A stretch of DNA of 64,000 nucleotides from Casuarina equisetifolia. Lineage: Eukaryota; Streptophyta; Magnoliopsida; Fagales; Casuarinaceae. The stretch lies in NCBI GenBank assembly GCA_028551475.1, contig CM052354.1, positions 28,047,258 through 28,111,257 on the forward strand, in the 5' to 3' direction. Each line of letters starts with the position of its first letter. Position 1 is the stretch's first letter. The notes under the pieces are model-generated. The model was not told the origin of the DNA. It worked only from the letters and a program-made list of their open reading frames with translations, and ran no database searches. Made by a program: the position numbers and the translations under genes. Positions 10,981 through 23,554 of the stretch are shown in pieces.

Positions 10981-12589
10981 CATACCTCGACGTACATTAA
11001 CACGTCAACAAACATATGCTTTGACTGTTGCGTCTCATCCTCTTAAGGAACCCACTTGCTTCACTGAAGCCAACATACATTCTGAATGGTGCCAAGCCAT
11101 GGCTGAAGAATATACAGCCTTACTTAAAAATCAAACTTGGGAACTCGTCCCTTCCTCTCCCAACATAAAACCCATTGGTTGCAAATGGGTCTATAAAATT
11201 AAACGCTGCTCTGATGGGACCCTTGAATGCTACAAGGCACGCTTAGTTGCCAAAGGATTTCACCAACGTCATGGTATTGATTATACCGAAACATTTAGTC
11301 CGGTAGCGAAACCTGTGACAATACGAACTCTTTTATCCCTTGCTTTTAGTAACGGTTGGACTATTCGTCAATTAGACGTTAAAAATGCCTTCCTCCATGG
11401 ACATCTTAATGAGGAAGTTTTCATGCAACAACCCCAGGGTTTCACTTATCCTCAAAACCCTAATCACATATGTCGCCTTCGTCGCTCCCTCTATGGACTT
11501 AAACAAGCCCCTCGTGCTTGGAATCAGCGACTATCGCAATTTTTACAGCAAATTGGTTTTTCCATCTCCACCGCTGACTCCTCCTTATTTTTTAAACATA
11601 CTCCCACATATAGTGCCTTTCTTCTTATATATGTGGATGATATTATTTTTACAGGAAGCCCTAATGCCCTTTTTTCAAATATTCTTAAACAATTACAAAC
11701 CGAGTTTGATATTAAAGATCTCGGTAATCTTCATTATTTTCTCGGCATTGAAGCTCTCCCCACTTCTACTGGCCTTTTACTCCACCAAGCCAAATTTGTT
11801 CACGAGATTCTTCATCGTGCCAACATGAGTGATGCTCGTGGAGTGTCAACTCCATGCACCACAAGTACCCCACCATCTCTTCATGATAGTGAGTCGGTAC
11901 CCGAACCCACTCAATATCAGAGTATTGTCGGTGCCTTTCAATATCTAACTCTTACCCGTCCCGACATTACCTTTGCGGTTAATACTGCTTGTCAATATAT
12001 GCATGCCCCGACAAGCACCCATTGGATTTTTGTTAAATGTATTTTAAGATTCCTTGCAGATACACCTCGCTATGGGATTCTCCTCACCAAATCCTCCTCT
12101 CCTCAACTTCATGCATACTCTGATGCCGGATGGGCAGGAGACTGTGATGACCGCCGCTCACTAGCGGATTTTGTATCTTTCTTGGATCCAATCTAATCTC
12201 ATGGAGTTCCCGCAAACAGAAAACTGTCGCTCGATCCAGTACCGAAGCTGAATTCAAATCTTTAGCTGATACTACTGCTGAACTTATTTGGATTGAAGCT
12301 CTTCTCAAAGATTTGAAGTATCCTCTCTCTGCTCTTCCAACTCTATGGTGCGATAACCTTTATGCCCTCTATCTTTCCACCAATCCTGTGTTTCATGCTC
12401 GTACCAAACATGTGGAAATTGACTTCCACTTCGTTCGTGAACGAGTCAAAAACCGCAAACTTCATATCCACTTCATCTCATCCGTGGATCAACCTGCTGA
12501 CATTTTTACCAAAGGACTATCATCCTCTCGCTTCGCCACTCTTCAACACAAGTTTACAGTTCGCTGCAATCCTTTAGCTTGCGGGGGGG
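10981..12589 (+). pseudogene. copia-1 reverse transcriptase and RNase H (one frameshift)
   Basis: The RT is open from before EPTCFTEA (about 11048). It shows [31 protein letters not shown] and SLYGLKQAPRAW, with the catalytic YVDD at 11630-11641. RNase H follows with AYSDAGWAGD, then a one-base loss near 12159 shifts the frame. The continuation (RSSTEAEF, KHVEIDFHFVRE, DIFTKGL) reads on to the polypurine tract and into the 3' LTR. The RT itself has no break in about 1.1 kb. Confidence 0.92.
12582..12589 (+). other. Polypurine tract of copia-1
   Basis: A G-run (cggggggg) immediately precedes the TGTTAAG start of the 3' LTR. This is the expected position for the plus-strand primer. Confidence 0.8.
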
Positions 12590-13132
12590 TGTTAAGAGAC
12601 AAATCAGCAGTCCACGTCAACATTGCCATGTCAGCACCCCATCTTGCCATGTCAACCTTCATCAAACAGTCATCCGTCCACGTGGCACCTCAAGTCCACG
12701 TTAGCCCTGCACCTCTCTTCCCCGACGCGCAGCCCTCCTATCCGCAATCTCCAACCAGATCTGCGCACCGCTGGATAGGCAAATCTCACCGGAAAAGTTT
12801 CCTTTCTCATCCAAGATCGAGCGCCTCCTCCAAGCTATCGAATCATGTCCAGGTTCATCATTCACCAACCTCAAATTCAAAATAGATTGATATAGATTGA
12901 TATTGGGTTTCCAAAACCTAGATTTGAAATTATGTAATTAAGATCAGATTGATATAGGGTTTCTTATTTCCTTTTGTATACATTTGTGATATGTCTATAA
13001 ATTAGACATCGTTTTGTACAAATAGATCATCGAATTGAAGTATTTCATTTTTCATAGATTATTAGGGTTCTTCGTGTTTTTCATGTTCTTGAGAAATTGA
13101 TTCAATTTCTCAAGGATTATTCATTTCTAATT
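12590..13132 (+). repeat. 3' LTR of copia-1
   Basis: A 543-bp partner of 7931-8473, about 98.5% identical by eye. Differences include c/t pairs near the start and a g/t change before the gattattaggg word. Confidence 0.93.
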
Positions 13133-14598
13133 AATCAACAAAATCCAACTATATGATTCACTAACAACAAAATCTAGCAACATAATTTACAAATTGCATT
13201 CTAAATCTATAAAATTAGTGCTTTTACACTTTAATGAAGGGTTCCCAATGTCCTTTTCAACTTCGGATGTCCTCATTCCTTATTGATTATCGATATCGAT
13301 AGTAGTACTTATGATTTTCGGTTCTCTTTTTTTAGTATCGACCTTTGGCATTAATTCACATGTTTTTCAGATTCAGAAGACATGATTTGGAGTATAACAT
13401 ATATATAGAATGAATGAAGTATACTATATCATTGGCTTTACCAACTATTGAAGAGTTTCATTTATAAATCTTCTTTTGAGAAAGAAGAAATTGATCAAAG
13501 TGACATGTTTTCAAATATCTAAGTTATTTCTTACAATCTGAGCAATCCAATTCTGGATCTTGTTTAATTGCCTTTTTCTTTTTACCTAAAATCGCTTTTG
13601 AAAATCGCCGCAGCAAAAGAGAAAAGACAAAAGGCAAAGACATGCCTTCATGTTCCGGTCCACATCAAATCTTAAAAGAAGGAAAGGGCAATGATGATGT
13701 CGGCTACTCAGAAGGTCCTATGTGGAAGACACATTAACCAAACTGATCTCGTGTTTGGATTTCACACACGTGTGGTGCACCCTCGTACCTGAACGAATCT
13801 CTGACACGTCACTATCTAAAGTACGGACAGCTCATTTGTGGACAACATGGCCTTGGTTGCCGATCAAGTTCACCAACCTACTAATTGACTAGTAACGTAA
13901 TTGAGTAACCGGTTTGACTTGTTCAACGCACATCACAAGAGGTTTAAAAAGTTACAATATCAAAATATAATACTTTTTCTTATTAAGTCTTTTCAATAAA
14001 CAAAAGAAAGCACGAAAATCAAAATTATCTTATCTTATCAGTAGTCTGGAACCACCCGCTAAATGCAGCACATCATTTAATCAAGTAGTTGACTATGGTT
14101 TTTTAATTGAAATGCCATACATGGTGTGATCTAGAAGCTTCTCTAACTACTACAAGGAAAATAAAATTATACCAATAATAGTATAAAAGCAAACCGACAT
14201 TATAACAAAGTTAGGATCTTCATTCTATATGACTACCAAAGTTGGTCTGCCACATTAGATATCATTCTACAATTGTAGAATGTCGTATAATAATCTTATG
14301 AAGTATTGAAAGGTTTAGTATCTCGAGGCAATTAATTGGAAAAGCTGAAGGATCGTACTACAGAGATGCCCTGAAGTCACTCTCAGGCCACTTATTTTAA
14401 GGTTTGTGTTCTATGTTTTTGGTGGGTGTGGGGCTAAATACAACTCTTAGAATAAAACAATTAAGCCCCAGTCTACACGTTACGCCGCTAAATGTTTGGT
14501 CAAAGATAATGGCTCGTGATCCCCACTCACTGTAGTATGGACTTCGTACTCGTACCATGTCATTAATGGCCTGTTAAATTTGCTTGCCACATCCGCCG
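13133..14598. repeat. Right half of a B3-less A-type unit
   Basis: 13133-14087 continues the A-type flank interrupted by copia-1, matching about 1055-1810 and 15655-16420. At about 14087 the homology jumps to the downstream flank (14088-14598 matches 18960-19390 in part and 20325-20811). The promoter, leader and B3 exon seen in the other units are absent. No coding region seen. Confidence 0.65.
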
Positions 14599-16875
14599 AC
14601 ACACGCAGATTGAAACAACATAATGTTGAAAAAAGTTGGAAACACTAAGAAATCATACCTTTTAGCTGTGCTTTTCCGAACTAAATAAGATAAAGGCTTA
14701 GCAACGACTTTAGATATATTAATTAGCTAATCAAACTTTGAACTATGCTTTTGGATCTATTAGTTAAAGCTTTTAGTTGAAAGTTAACTACCTACACTTT
14801 ATTCATTTGTCATTTAAATCGGTGAGCAATTACGTGGATTACTCGATTTCATCTAGAGAAAATCAAATGATTAGTAGGGTTAGATAGCTTGGTCTACACT
14901 TTATATGTGAAGTTTGTTTCTATTTCTATAAATGTCTTACGTGATTTGACACTTTGATATGATTTTTCTATGGATATCTTCGTATTTTAACTTTTTGTCA
15001 TGTTGAATTTTCTTCTTCTTCTAGATTTTGTGATTGATTCACTTTTTGAATGATGAGTGAATATTCTAGTGTTTGTTGATGAACACATACATAAATATTC
15101 CATGGAGCCATTGATTTCAACTATATCATGGTCAAACACGTCTTCCTAAGAAAAGAGGTAGAAAATAGGACTTTTATATAGGGTTGATAGCATATTTCTC
15201 ACTCCAATTATTGTTAGTAAAGAACATGATTGACTGTCTAATGATGAAGTTATTCAACCAAAAAAGTTAAACAAATTACAACTTTCATATAGCATTGATA
15301 GCATATTTCTCACTCCAATTATTACTGAGTAAAGAACATGATTAATTGTCTAATGATGAAGTCATTCAACCAAAAAAGTTAAACAAATTACAACCATTAA
15401 CTCTTTTCTCAAATCTAGTCTTCTGTATACACAATAAACAAAGAAGATGCATACTTGCCTAGTCTAAAGCCACCTAAAAAGTTTAATCAGTAAATATTGT
15501 TTTTCTAATTGTTTGAAGTTGAAGAACGTTCGGCAAGTGTCTTTTGCAAAAAAAGACAAAATCCTTAATGGTAGGTCCGTTAAAAATAAATTTTGTTTAG
15601 CTTGAACAAGTTCTATTCGATATGTACAGAATCAAGAGCTAAATGCATAAAATACAATCAATGAAATCCAATTATATGATTCATTAACAACAAAATCTAG
15701 TATCAAGAAGTTTTAACTCCATTAGTATATAATAGTTTGATTTAGAGAAATTTTAAGTACGAAACATCATGTCTCCACTTTACTAGCTATTGAAGATTTT
15801 GATTTAGAGATCTTTTCTTAAGAAAAAAGAAATTGATGAAAGTGACATGTTTTCAAATATTTAGAGTGATTTCTGAGTAATCCAATTCTTGATCTTTTTT
15901 AATTACTTTTTTCTTTTTACCTAAAAACGCTTTTGAAAATCGCCGCTGCAAAAGAAAACGACAAAAGGCAAAGACACCTACTCCATGTTCCGGTCCACGA
16001 CAAATCTCAACAGAAGAAAAGGCCGCAATGATGATTTCGGTCAATCAGAAGACCCGACATATACGGACGACACATTTGCCAAATGGCCTCATGTTGGATT
16101 CCGACACAAATTCAGTGCTCCCTCGTACCTGAACGAACTCAGATACGTCACTATCAAAAGTACAGACAGCGCATTTGTGGATTAACATGGCCCAGTTTGA
16201 CGGATAAGTTCACAAACTCACTTGTCGCTTGACAAGTGACGTAATTGAGTAACCGGTTTGACTTGTTTAACCCACGTCATAAAAGGTTTAAAAAGTTACA
16301 ATATGAAAAATAATAGTTTTTCTTATTAAGTCTTTTCAATAAACAAAATAAAACACGAAAATCAGAATTGTCTTATCTGTAGTCTGGAACCATCCGGTAA
16401 ATTCAGCACGTCATTTAATCAAAAGTTAGCTTTTATTTCAGCAGCTAAAGAATTTTGATATTAGGCATGTTTTGCTGAGAATAAATTAATTAATGCTTGA
16501 CAATAACGTCAACGAAGACAAATTATGTTTATTTTGGAAGAAGCAGGTTCTAATTGTCTAGAATAACATTAAAATTAAAAATTATATTAATAAAAATTTA
16601 GTTTTTTTACTCAATTTTATTTTTTCTATAGTTAATTTTTTTTTGGAAAATGTTAAAATCATCTCTTAACAATTTGAAATAAAAATATTCTTTAACTAAT
16701 TTTGATCCGACCAAACAAGGTATTCGTTTTTTAATTGCGTTGAATTTGATGATTCCACGTCAAGATTCTGCCTATGATTTATGGGTGGACCCCTTTGCTT
16801 CGGATAAAAGTAGGTGGAGTGTGGAAACACATACTTCACTTTTAAAAGAATGTGTCTCATCAAACTGAAAAAATC

Positions 16876-16883
16876 TATATAGA
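16876..16883 (+). promoter_or_regulatory. Altered TATA box of A-type B3 gene 2
   Basis: The position equivalent to TATATAAA in units 1 and 3 reads TATATAGA here. The surrounding sequence is otherwise conserved, so promoter strength may differ in this copy. Confidence 0.4.
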
Positions 16884-17419
16884 TTGTGACGGCCATATGG
16901 CTCCATCAAGTTTATTGTATTATTATAAGTGGGGCCCTTGGACTGTACCTTTTTTGGTGTTTAAATATGTGCTTCTAAAACCATAAATTTATCGTCAGTC
17001 CTTCAGCCAATTGTCAGAGTCTTCGTTTATCAGTGAGCTTTCTTCAATCTTCTTCTTCTTCTTCTTCTTGTTCTGTGTTTTTTAGTGCACGATCACCATC
17101 ATATGTGGTGCAAACCGCGAAGTTTACATAGAAATTTTTCTTTGAACTTGCAACTGATTCGATTTAAGAATGGCTTCAGATTTTTTCTAAGAAGATTTGG
17201 TTTTGCATGTTTGCTGGTTAACCATTTATAACCATAGCTCATATATAGTTAATAGAAGCGAGGGTCCTTCAAAGTGTGCATGGTTCTTTGGAGTAAGCGA
17301 CTCTCTCTGGATAGCCACAAATTTAAAGGGCCACTTAAACCGAAAAGCCTCCAGCGTCAGGCTCCTCATACTCCTCGTCGTTGTCGGAAACGTCAAGTAC
17401 TGGAGATTGACGATTGGGG

Positions 17420-17575
17420 ATGACGACGTCGATGGTCATGTGCTGCTTTTGTGAGCATGACGAGGCGTTAAATAGAGCTCAGGTCCGCCGGCGGCGATCC
17501 GAACTTCTGGCGCTCCTCGCGGAGTCCGAGCTCGGAGCCGGTGAAGTGTCTGGGCTGGTTAGGGTATATTTGTAG
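17420..17575 (+). CDS. Leader mini-ORF (51 aa) upstream of B3 gene 2
   Basis: Same frame and length as 2770-2925. The visible differences are two amino-acid changes (Pro to Gln, Phe to Tyr) and two silent changes. Retention of CCFC, VRRRRSE and ELLALLAESELGAG is consistent with either recent duplication or constraint. Probably untranslated leader or an upstream ORF; function unknown. Confidence 0.4.
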   Translation: MTTSMVMCCFCEHDEALNRAQVRRRRSELLALLAESELGAGEVSGLVRVYL

Positions 17576-17771
17576 CTTTCCTGACGTTTCTAGCACTAAG
17601 ATACCTAAACTTAACTCCGTTATCTTGCTCTGTGGTTTCTTGCTCTTTGTTACATGGATTTCATTACTGAAAAGTAGTCCATTTTATTATTTTGCCACTC
17701 TGCTCATTTTCATCCGATTTGATAATCATAGGATCGGCGGAAGTGAAACCGACCAGGGCTGTAATACGGAG

Positions 17772-18107
17772 ATGAGTGACTCTGGATATTCTCGGCAGCT
17801 GTTTGAGAAGACGCTGTCGTCACATGACTTGGAAAGACTCTATGTGTCGGAGTCAGAAGTTCGCAGAATCTATCCGGCAGCTTCAAATCCAGCAGAGACG
17901 AATCCGATGAATCTTCTCTTTCATGACGCCAGCATGACCCGTTGGACATTTCGGTTAATTGATCATGGTGATGGGACAGCTTTTCTTGCCGGAAGGTGGA
18001 GGGAGTTTGTTCGGGCAAATAGATTAAGTGAAGGAGATTCTATAAGATTTTGTGAACTCCCGTGCAATGGAGGAGAAGGGAGAAGGTTGTTCCAATTGCT
18101 CGTATGA
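17772..18107 (+). CDS. Single B3-domain protein, A-type copy 2 (111 aa)
   Basis: Paralogue of the protein at 3124. It has QLFEKTLSSHDLERLYV at the N-terminus, W-TFRLIDHGDG in the middle and GRWREFVRANRLSEGDSIRF toward the end. The start region has an extra Ser-Arg and loses a Leu relative to copies 1 and 3. The acceptor tAG is conserved about 40 bases upstream. The frame is open back to 17541, but the leader would have to be spliced out, so the conserved ATG is chosen. The usual FYEL is FCEL here (Tyr to Cys). Confidence 0.77.
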   Translation: MSDSGYSRQLFEKTLSSHDLERLYVSESEVRRIYPAASNPAETNPMNLLFHDASMTRWTFRLIDHGDGTAFLAGRWREFVRANRLSEGDSIRFCELPCNGGEGRRLFQLLV

Positions 18108-18290
18108 AAACTTTAAGGAAGGAACTACTTAAGTTCTGTAGAGAATTGATCAAGTATTATCTTTTGAGTTCATTTGTTACATTTACTGTGACCATCATCA
18201 GTTAAACTATGTATTGCACTTTTTTTCTTATTAATGGCGCTATTAATGCTTTGATGTTTCAAGGGCTAGGCACTAGCTCAATCCTGCCCT

Positions 18291-20811
18291 GTACGCCTGG
18301 TTTCTTTTCCAAGTTGTCTGGTCGTGACTTCAGTTTCTGTATCTGTTTGCTGTCTTCAAACGTTTGGTTGTCTAAATAATAAAGAGCCTACATAAATTGT
18401 ACAAAGAGTTCCATATAGAGATGGTGCTACTTGAAGAAAGACAAGCATTATTATGCTTCATTATCGATAATATTACGAAATCATTTGACCAATCGTACTG
18501 TCGCCACTCTCCATAATGGGTGCCACTCGAAGAAAGAGTTCCAGATAGAGATAATCAAGTGACTTGAGATTTGAGCTTAATCAGCTCGAAATCATGACTT
18601 TTAGAGTCCGGTTCATAGGCAACGATTTACAAGACTAACGTATATAAGAACAGCTAAAAGAATATCAGACAATGGTTCTCCGGTTCCCTGCAGCACGCCT
18701 GTAGCTTGGAAAAATTCAATGTTTGCTCTCTTTTGAACTAAGAACTGGTATGATTGTCGATGACAGAACACTCGTGAAACGCAATACCTGAATCAATGAT
18801 TTGAACAAGAGGGCTAGATCAAGCCAAGGATCCTTTTGTCTTGCCCAGCGATTTAAACCCAAAGTTATTTTAATGCTATGGCAATGATCAGTACAAAGCC
18901 CACACGCTTTCCAGAGGTGTACCTTTTGTCAGACAACCGCTTATTGGAGAATCTCAAATTCAATCATATAATTGATTGTTTTTTGAATTGAAATGCCATA
19001 TGGTGTGATCTAGAAGCTTCTCTAACTACCACAAGGAAATAAATTATATCAATAATAGTATAAAAGCAAACCGACATTATAACAAAGTTAGGATATTCAT
19101 TCTATATGAACAACAAAGTTGGTTTGCCACATTAGAACCCATTCTACAATTGTACAATGTCGTATCATAATCCAATCAAGAATTGAAAGTTTAAGTAGGA
19201 TCTTCATTCTACTGAAGTCACTCTCAGGCCACTTTTTTTAAAGTTTGTGGTCTATGTTTTTCGTGGGTGTGCGGCTAGATCCACCTCTAAAGGATTCTCA
19301 TGCTTTCTTAGGAGAAAACAAGTAAGCCACTCTCGACACGTTACACCACGAAAAATTTGGTCAAAGGTGACGGCTGTGATCCCAACTCACTTTCTAGAAG
19401 CGCAGCCATCACCACATGTCTGGACTCATCGGACTTAAAACTCAGGAAGGGTCAAATGCAGTAAAATACATGGATCTCTAGCTGCGGCACATGCAGGAGA
19501 CCCCTTTCTGCTTTCTTTTTTGTTTCAACTTCTAGCCACGGCCTCTACTAACTTCACTAAATCTTGGGGACCGACGTTGAATTGGTTCGTCATTGTAACA
19601 CAGCTTGATACTTTCAGCTAAAAAGATCCTCTGTGTTCTTAATCTATATAAAATTGACGTGACCTAATGGCATATATAACATACAAAGCTTAATATTTAA
19701 GTTGGGTAAGTCATTAGGACAAAACTCAGTTTCACATTTGTCGCCGGACAAATAAAGTCAAGAGGATTCCAAATGACAAAATTATTTGTCATACTCAGAA
19801 AGATTTGCTCAGACAAACACTTTTGTTCATTGATTTCTTTTTATGTGTAGAGTACAGAATGTAACATTGTCCTGATAGACCACGCTGTGTTACCCTCTCT
19901 GTCATCAATTTGTTAATTATATTCACTAAGATCTATCTGGATTGGAACAGAGCCATCACAATTGTCCAAATTCCAGCTGCAATTCTATTCTCAAAATCGT
20001 CGCGCAAGGTTTCTGCCTTGGTCATTCATGTGACTAAATCCAAAATAGTTTATTCCGTTAAAAGGTGCACAAGGTAGCCGAGCTCTTGATAAGTCTTATC
20101 AGATTTCACCGACCAGAAAATAACAACCCCATTTGTTGTCTAATGATAAGTTGTGAGTCATACCCGTTGACATGATTGTCTAATACCAATAATCTTTTTG
20201 CCTTGCCTAGCAAGTTAAACTCGAGTCATTTTAATACTACGACAATGATCTGAACAAAGCCGACATGCTTTCTAAAGGAGTACCTTTCGTCAAACAACCA
20301 CTTGGTAGAGAATCTCAAACTCAATCACGTAGTTGACTATGGGTTTTTAATTGAAATGCCATACATGGTGTGATCTAGAAGCTTCGCTAACTACCACAAG
20401 GAAATAAAATTATACCAATAATAGCATAAAAGCAAACCGACATTATAAGAAAGTTAGGATCTTCATTTTGTATGACTAACAAAGTTGGTCTGCCACATTA
20501 GACCCCATTCTACAATTGTACAGTGTCACATCATAATCTTATGAAGTATTGAAAGGTTTAGTATCTCGAGGCAATTGATTGGAAAAGCTGAAGGCTCGTA
20601 CTACAGAGAAGCACTGAAGTGTGTTTCTATGTTTTTCGTGGGTGTGGAACTAAATCTAACCCTTAGAATAAAACAAGTAAGCCCCAGTCTACACGTTACG
20701 CTGCTAAATGTTTAGTTAAAGATAACGGCTGTGATCCCTACTCATGGTAGTATGGACTTCGTACTTGTGCCATGTCATTAACGGCCTATTAATTTTGTTT
20801 GCCACCTCCGC
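18291..20811. repeat. Intergenic flanks, internally repeated
   Basis: No gene recognised. About 18960-19390 and 20325-20811 are two versions of the same flank (phrases atggtgtgatctagaagctt and aaagcaaaccgacattata). Both also match 14088-14598. About 19390-20170 matches 6540-7320. The region is a patchwork of duplicated downstream flanks. Confidence 0.6.
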
Positions 20812-22635
20812 CGACACACGCAGATTGAAACAACAAAAGGTTGGAAAAAAGTTGGAAACACTAAGAAATGATACCTTTTAGCTGTACTTTTCGAACTAAA
20901 TAAGATAAAGGAGTAGCAATGACTTTAGATATATTAATTAGCTAATCAAACTTCGAACTATGCTTTTGGATCTATCAGTCAAAGCTTTTAGTTGAAAGTT
21001 AACTACCTACTCCTTATTCATTTGTCATTTAAAGCCATGAGCAATTACATGGATCACAAGATGATATATAGAGAAAGTCAAATGATTAGTGCGGTTAGGT
21101 AGCTTTGGGCTACACTTTATATGTGAAGTTTGTTTCTATTTCAATAGATGTCTCACATGATTTGACATTTTGATTCGATTTCTCTTTAGATATCTTGGTA
21201 TTTTAACTTTTTGTCATAATTAATTTTTTTTTTCTAAATTTTGTGATTGGTTCACTTTTTGAATGACCAAACATTTCTTCCTTAAGAAAAGAGGCAAAAA
21301 ACAAGACTTTCATATAGTGTTGATAGCGTATTTCTCACTCCAATTATTGTTGAGTAAACAACATTTTTGACCCTCCAATGGCCAAGTTGTTCAACCATAG
21401 AAGTTAAACAAATTATAACCATTAACTCTTTTCTTGGATCTAGTCTTTTGAGATACATAATAAACAAAGAAGATGCACACTTGCCTTTTCAATAGTCTAA
21501 AAGCCACCTAGAAAGTTTAATTAGTAAATATTGTTGTTCTAACCGTTTGAAGTTGAAGAACTTTCCGAAAGTGTGTTTTGCAAAAAAAGACAAAAACCTT
21601 AATGATAGGTTCATTAAAAATAAATTTTCTTTAGCTAGAACAAGTCCTATTCAATTTGTAGAGGATGAAGAGCTAAATACAAAAAATAAAATCAATGAGA
21701 TCCAACTAAATGATTCATTAACAACAAAATCTAGTATCAAGAAATTTTGACTCCATTAGTACATAATAGTCTAATTTAGAGAAATTTTAAGTACGAAACA
21801 TCATGTCCCCGCTTTACTAGTAATTGAAGAGTTTGATTTAGAGGTCTTTTCTTCAGAAAAAAAAATATTGATGAAAGTGACATGTTTTCAAATATTTAGA
21901 GTGATTTCTGAGTAATCCAATTCTTGATCTTTTTTAATTGTTTTTTTCTTTTTACCTAAAAACGCTTTTGAAAATCGCCGCTGCAAAAGAAAACGACAAA
22001 AGGCAAAGACACGTCGACCATGTTCCGGTCCACATCAAATCTCAACAGATGAAAAGGCCGAAATGATATCTCGGTCAATCAGAAGACCCGACATATACGG
22101 ACAACACATTTACCAAATGGCCTCATGTTGGATTCCAACACCAAATTCAGTGCTTCCTCGTACCTGAACGAACTCAGATACGTCACTATCAAAAGTACAG
22201 ACAGCGCACTCGTGGACAAACATGGCCCAGTTTGACGGTTAAGTTCACCAACTCCCTTGTCGGTTGACAAGTGACGTAATTAAGTAACCGGTTTGACTTT
22301 TTAACCCACGTCATAAAAGGTTTAAAAAGTTACAATATCAAATTAAATACTTTTTGTCATTAAGTCTTTTCAATAAACAAAATAAAACATGAAAATCAGA
22401 ATTGTCTAATCATTAAAATTATCTCTTAACAATTTGAAATAAAAATATTCTTTAACTAATTTTGATCCGACAAAACAAGGTATTCGTTTTTTAATTGCCT
22501 TGAACTTGATGATTCCACGTCAAGATTCTGCCTATGATTTATGGGTGGACCCCTTTGCTTCGGATAAAAGTAGGTGGAGTGTGGAAACACATACTTCACT
22601 TTTAAAAGAATGTGTCTCATCAAATTGAAAAAATC

Positions 22636-22643
22636 TATATAAA
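22636..22643 (+). promoter_or_regulatory. TATA box of A-type B3 gene 3
   Basis: TATATAAA in the conserved context of unit 1, ahead of the CT-rich leader at about 22805-22845. Confidence 0.45.
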
Positions 22644-23210
22644 TTGTGACGGCCATATGGCCCCATCAAGTTTGTTGTATTATTATAAGTGGGGCCCTTG
22701 TACTATACCTTTTTTGGTGTTTAAATACGTGTGCTCCTAGAACCATAAATTTATCGTCAGTCCTTCAGCCAATTGTCAGAGTCTTCGTTTATCAGTGAGC
22801 TTTCTTCAATCTTCTTCTTCTTCTTTTTCTTCTTGTTCTGTGTTTTTTAGTGCACGATCTGCTTCTTCTGTGGATACCATCATATGTGGTGCAAACCGCG
22901 AGGTTTAAATAGGATGTTTTCTTTGAACTTGCAACTGATTCGATTTAAGAATGGCTTCAGATTTTTTCTAAGAAGATTTGGTTTTGCATGTTTGCTGGTT
23001 AACCATTTATAACCATAGCTCAGATATAATTAATAGAAACGAGGGTCCTTCAAAGTGTGCATGGTTCTTTGGAGTAAGCGACTCTCTCTGGATAGCCACA
23101 AATTTAAAGGGCCACTTAAACCGAAAAGCCTCCAGCGTCAGGCTCCTCATACTCCTCGTCGTTGTCGGAAACGTCAAGAACTGGAGATTGACGATTGAGG
23201 ATGACGACGT

Positions 23211-23375
23211 CGATAGTCATGTGCCGCTTTTGTGAGCATGACGAGGCGTTAAATAGAGCTCCGGTCCGCCGGCGACAATCCGAACTCCTGGCGCTCCTCG
23301 CGGAGTCCGAGCTCGGAGCCGGTGAAGTTTCTGGGCTGGTTAGGGTATTTTTGTTGCTTTCCTGACGGTTCTAGC
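23211..23375 (+). CDS. Leader mini-ORF (54 aa) upstream of B3 gene 3
   Basis: Same frame as 2770-2925 but the TAG stop is changed to TTG, extending it three codons to TGA. Substitutions include Met to Ile, Cys to Arg (breaking the Cys pair) and Arg to Gln. No indels. Probably leader sequence; function unknown. Confidence 0.35.
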
Positions 23376-23554
23376 ACTAAGATACCTAAACTTAACTCCG
23401 GTCTCTTCCTCTGTGGTTTGACTTGCTCTTTGTTACATGGATTTCATTACTGAAAAGTAGTCCATTTAATTAATTTGCCACTCTGCTCATTTTCATCCGA
23501 TTTGATCATCATAGGATCGGCGGAAGTGAAACCGACCAGGCCTGTAATACGGAG

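Larger units (their letters stand above)
7931..13132 (+). mobile_element. Complete Ty1/copia LTR retrotransposon (copia-1)
   Basis: The element is 5202 bp: two 543-bp direct LTRs, a primer-binding site after the 5' LTR, a G-run polypurine tract before the 3' LTR, and gag-protease-integrase-RT-RNase H in the copia order. The LTRs differ at about eight positions by eye, nearly all transitions, which implies a fairly recent insertion. The internal coding region nonetheless has several frame breaks (about 8686, 10043, 10390 and 12159). The element lies inside an A-type flank; empty versions of the site are visible at about 1050, 15645 and 21690. No clean target-site duplication is visible (ggag on the left, aatca on the right). 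Confidence 0.95.
14599..18290. repeat. A-type tandem unit 2
   Basis: Second copy of the unit seen at 1-3690, in the same order and orientation. The flank 14599-16875 contains no gene. Relative to unit 1 the leader has an insertion near 17090-17160 (phrase catatgtggtgcaaaccgcg), which unit 3 also carries at 22880-22930. Confidence 0.85.
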
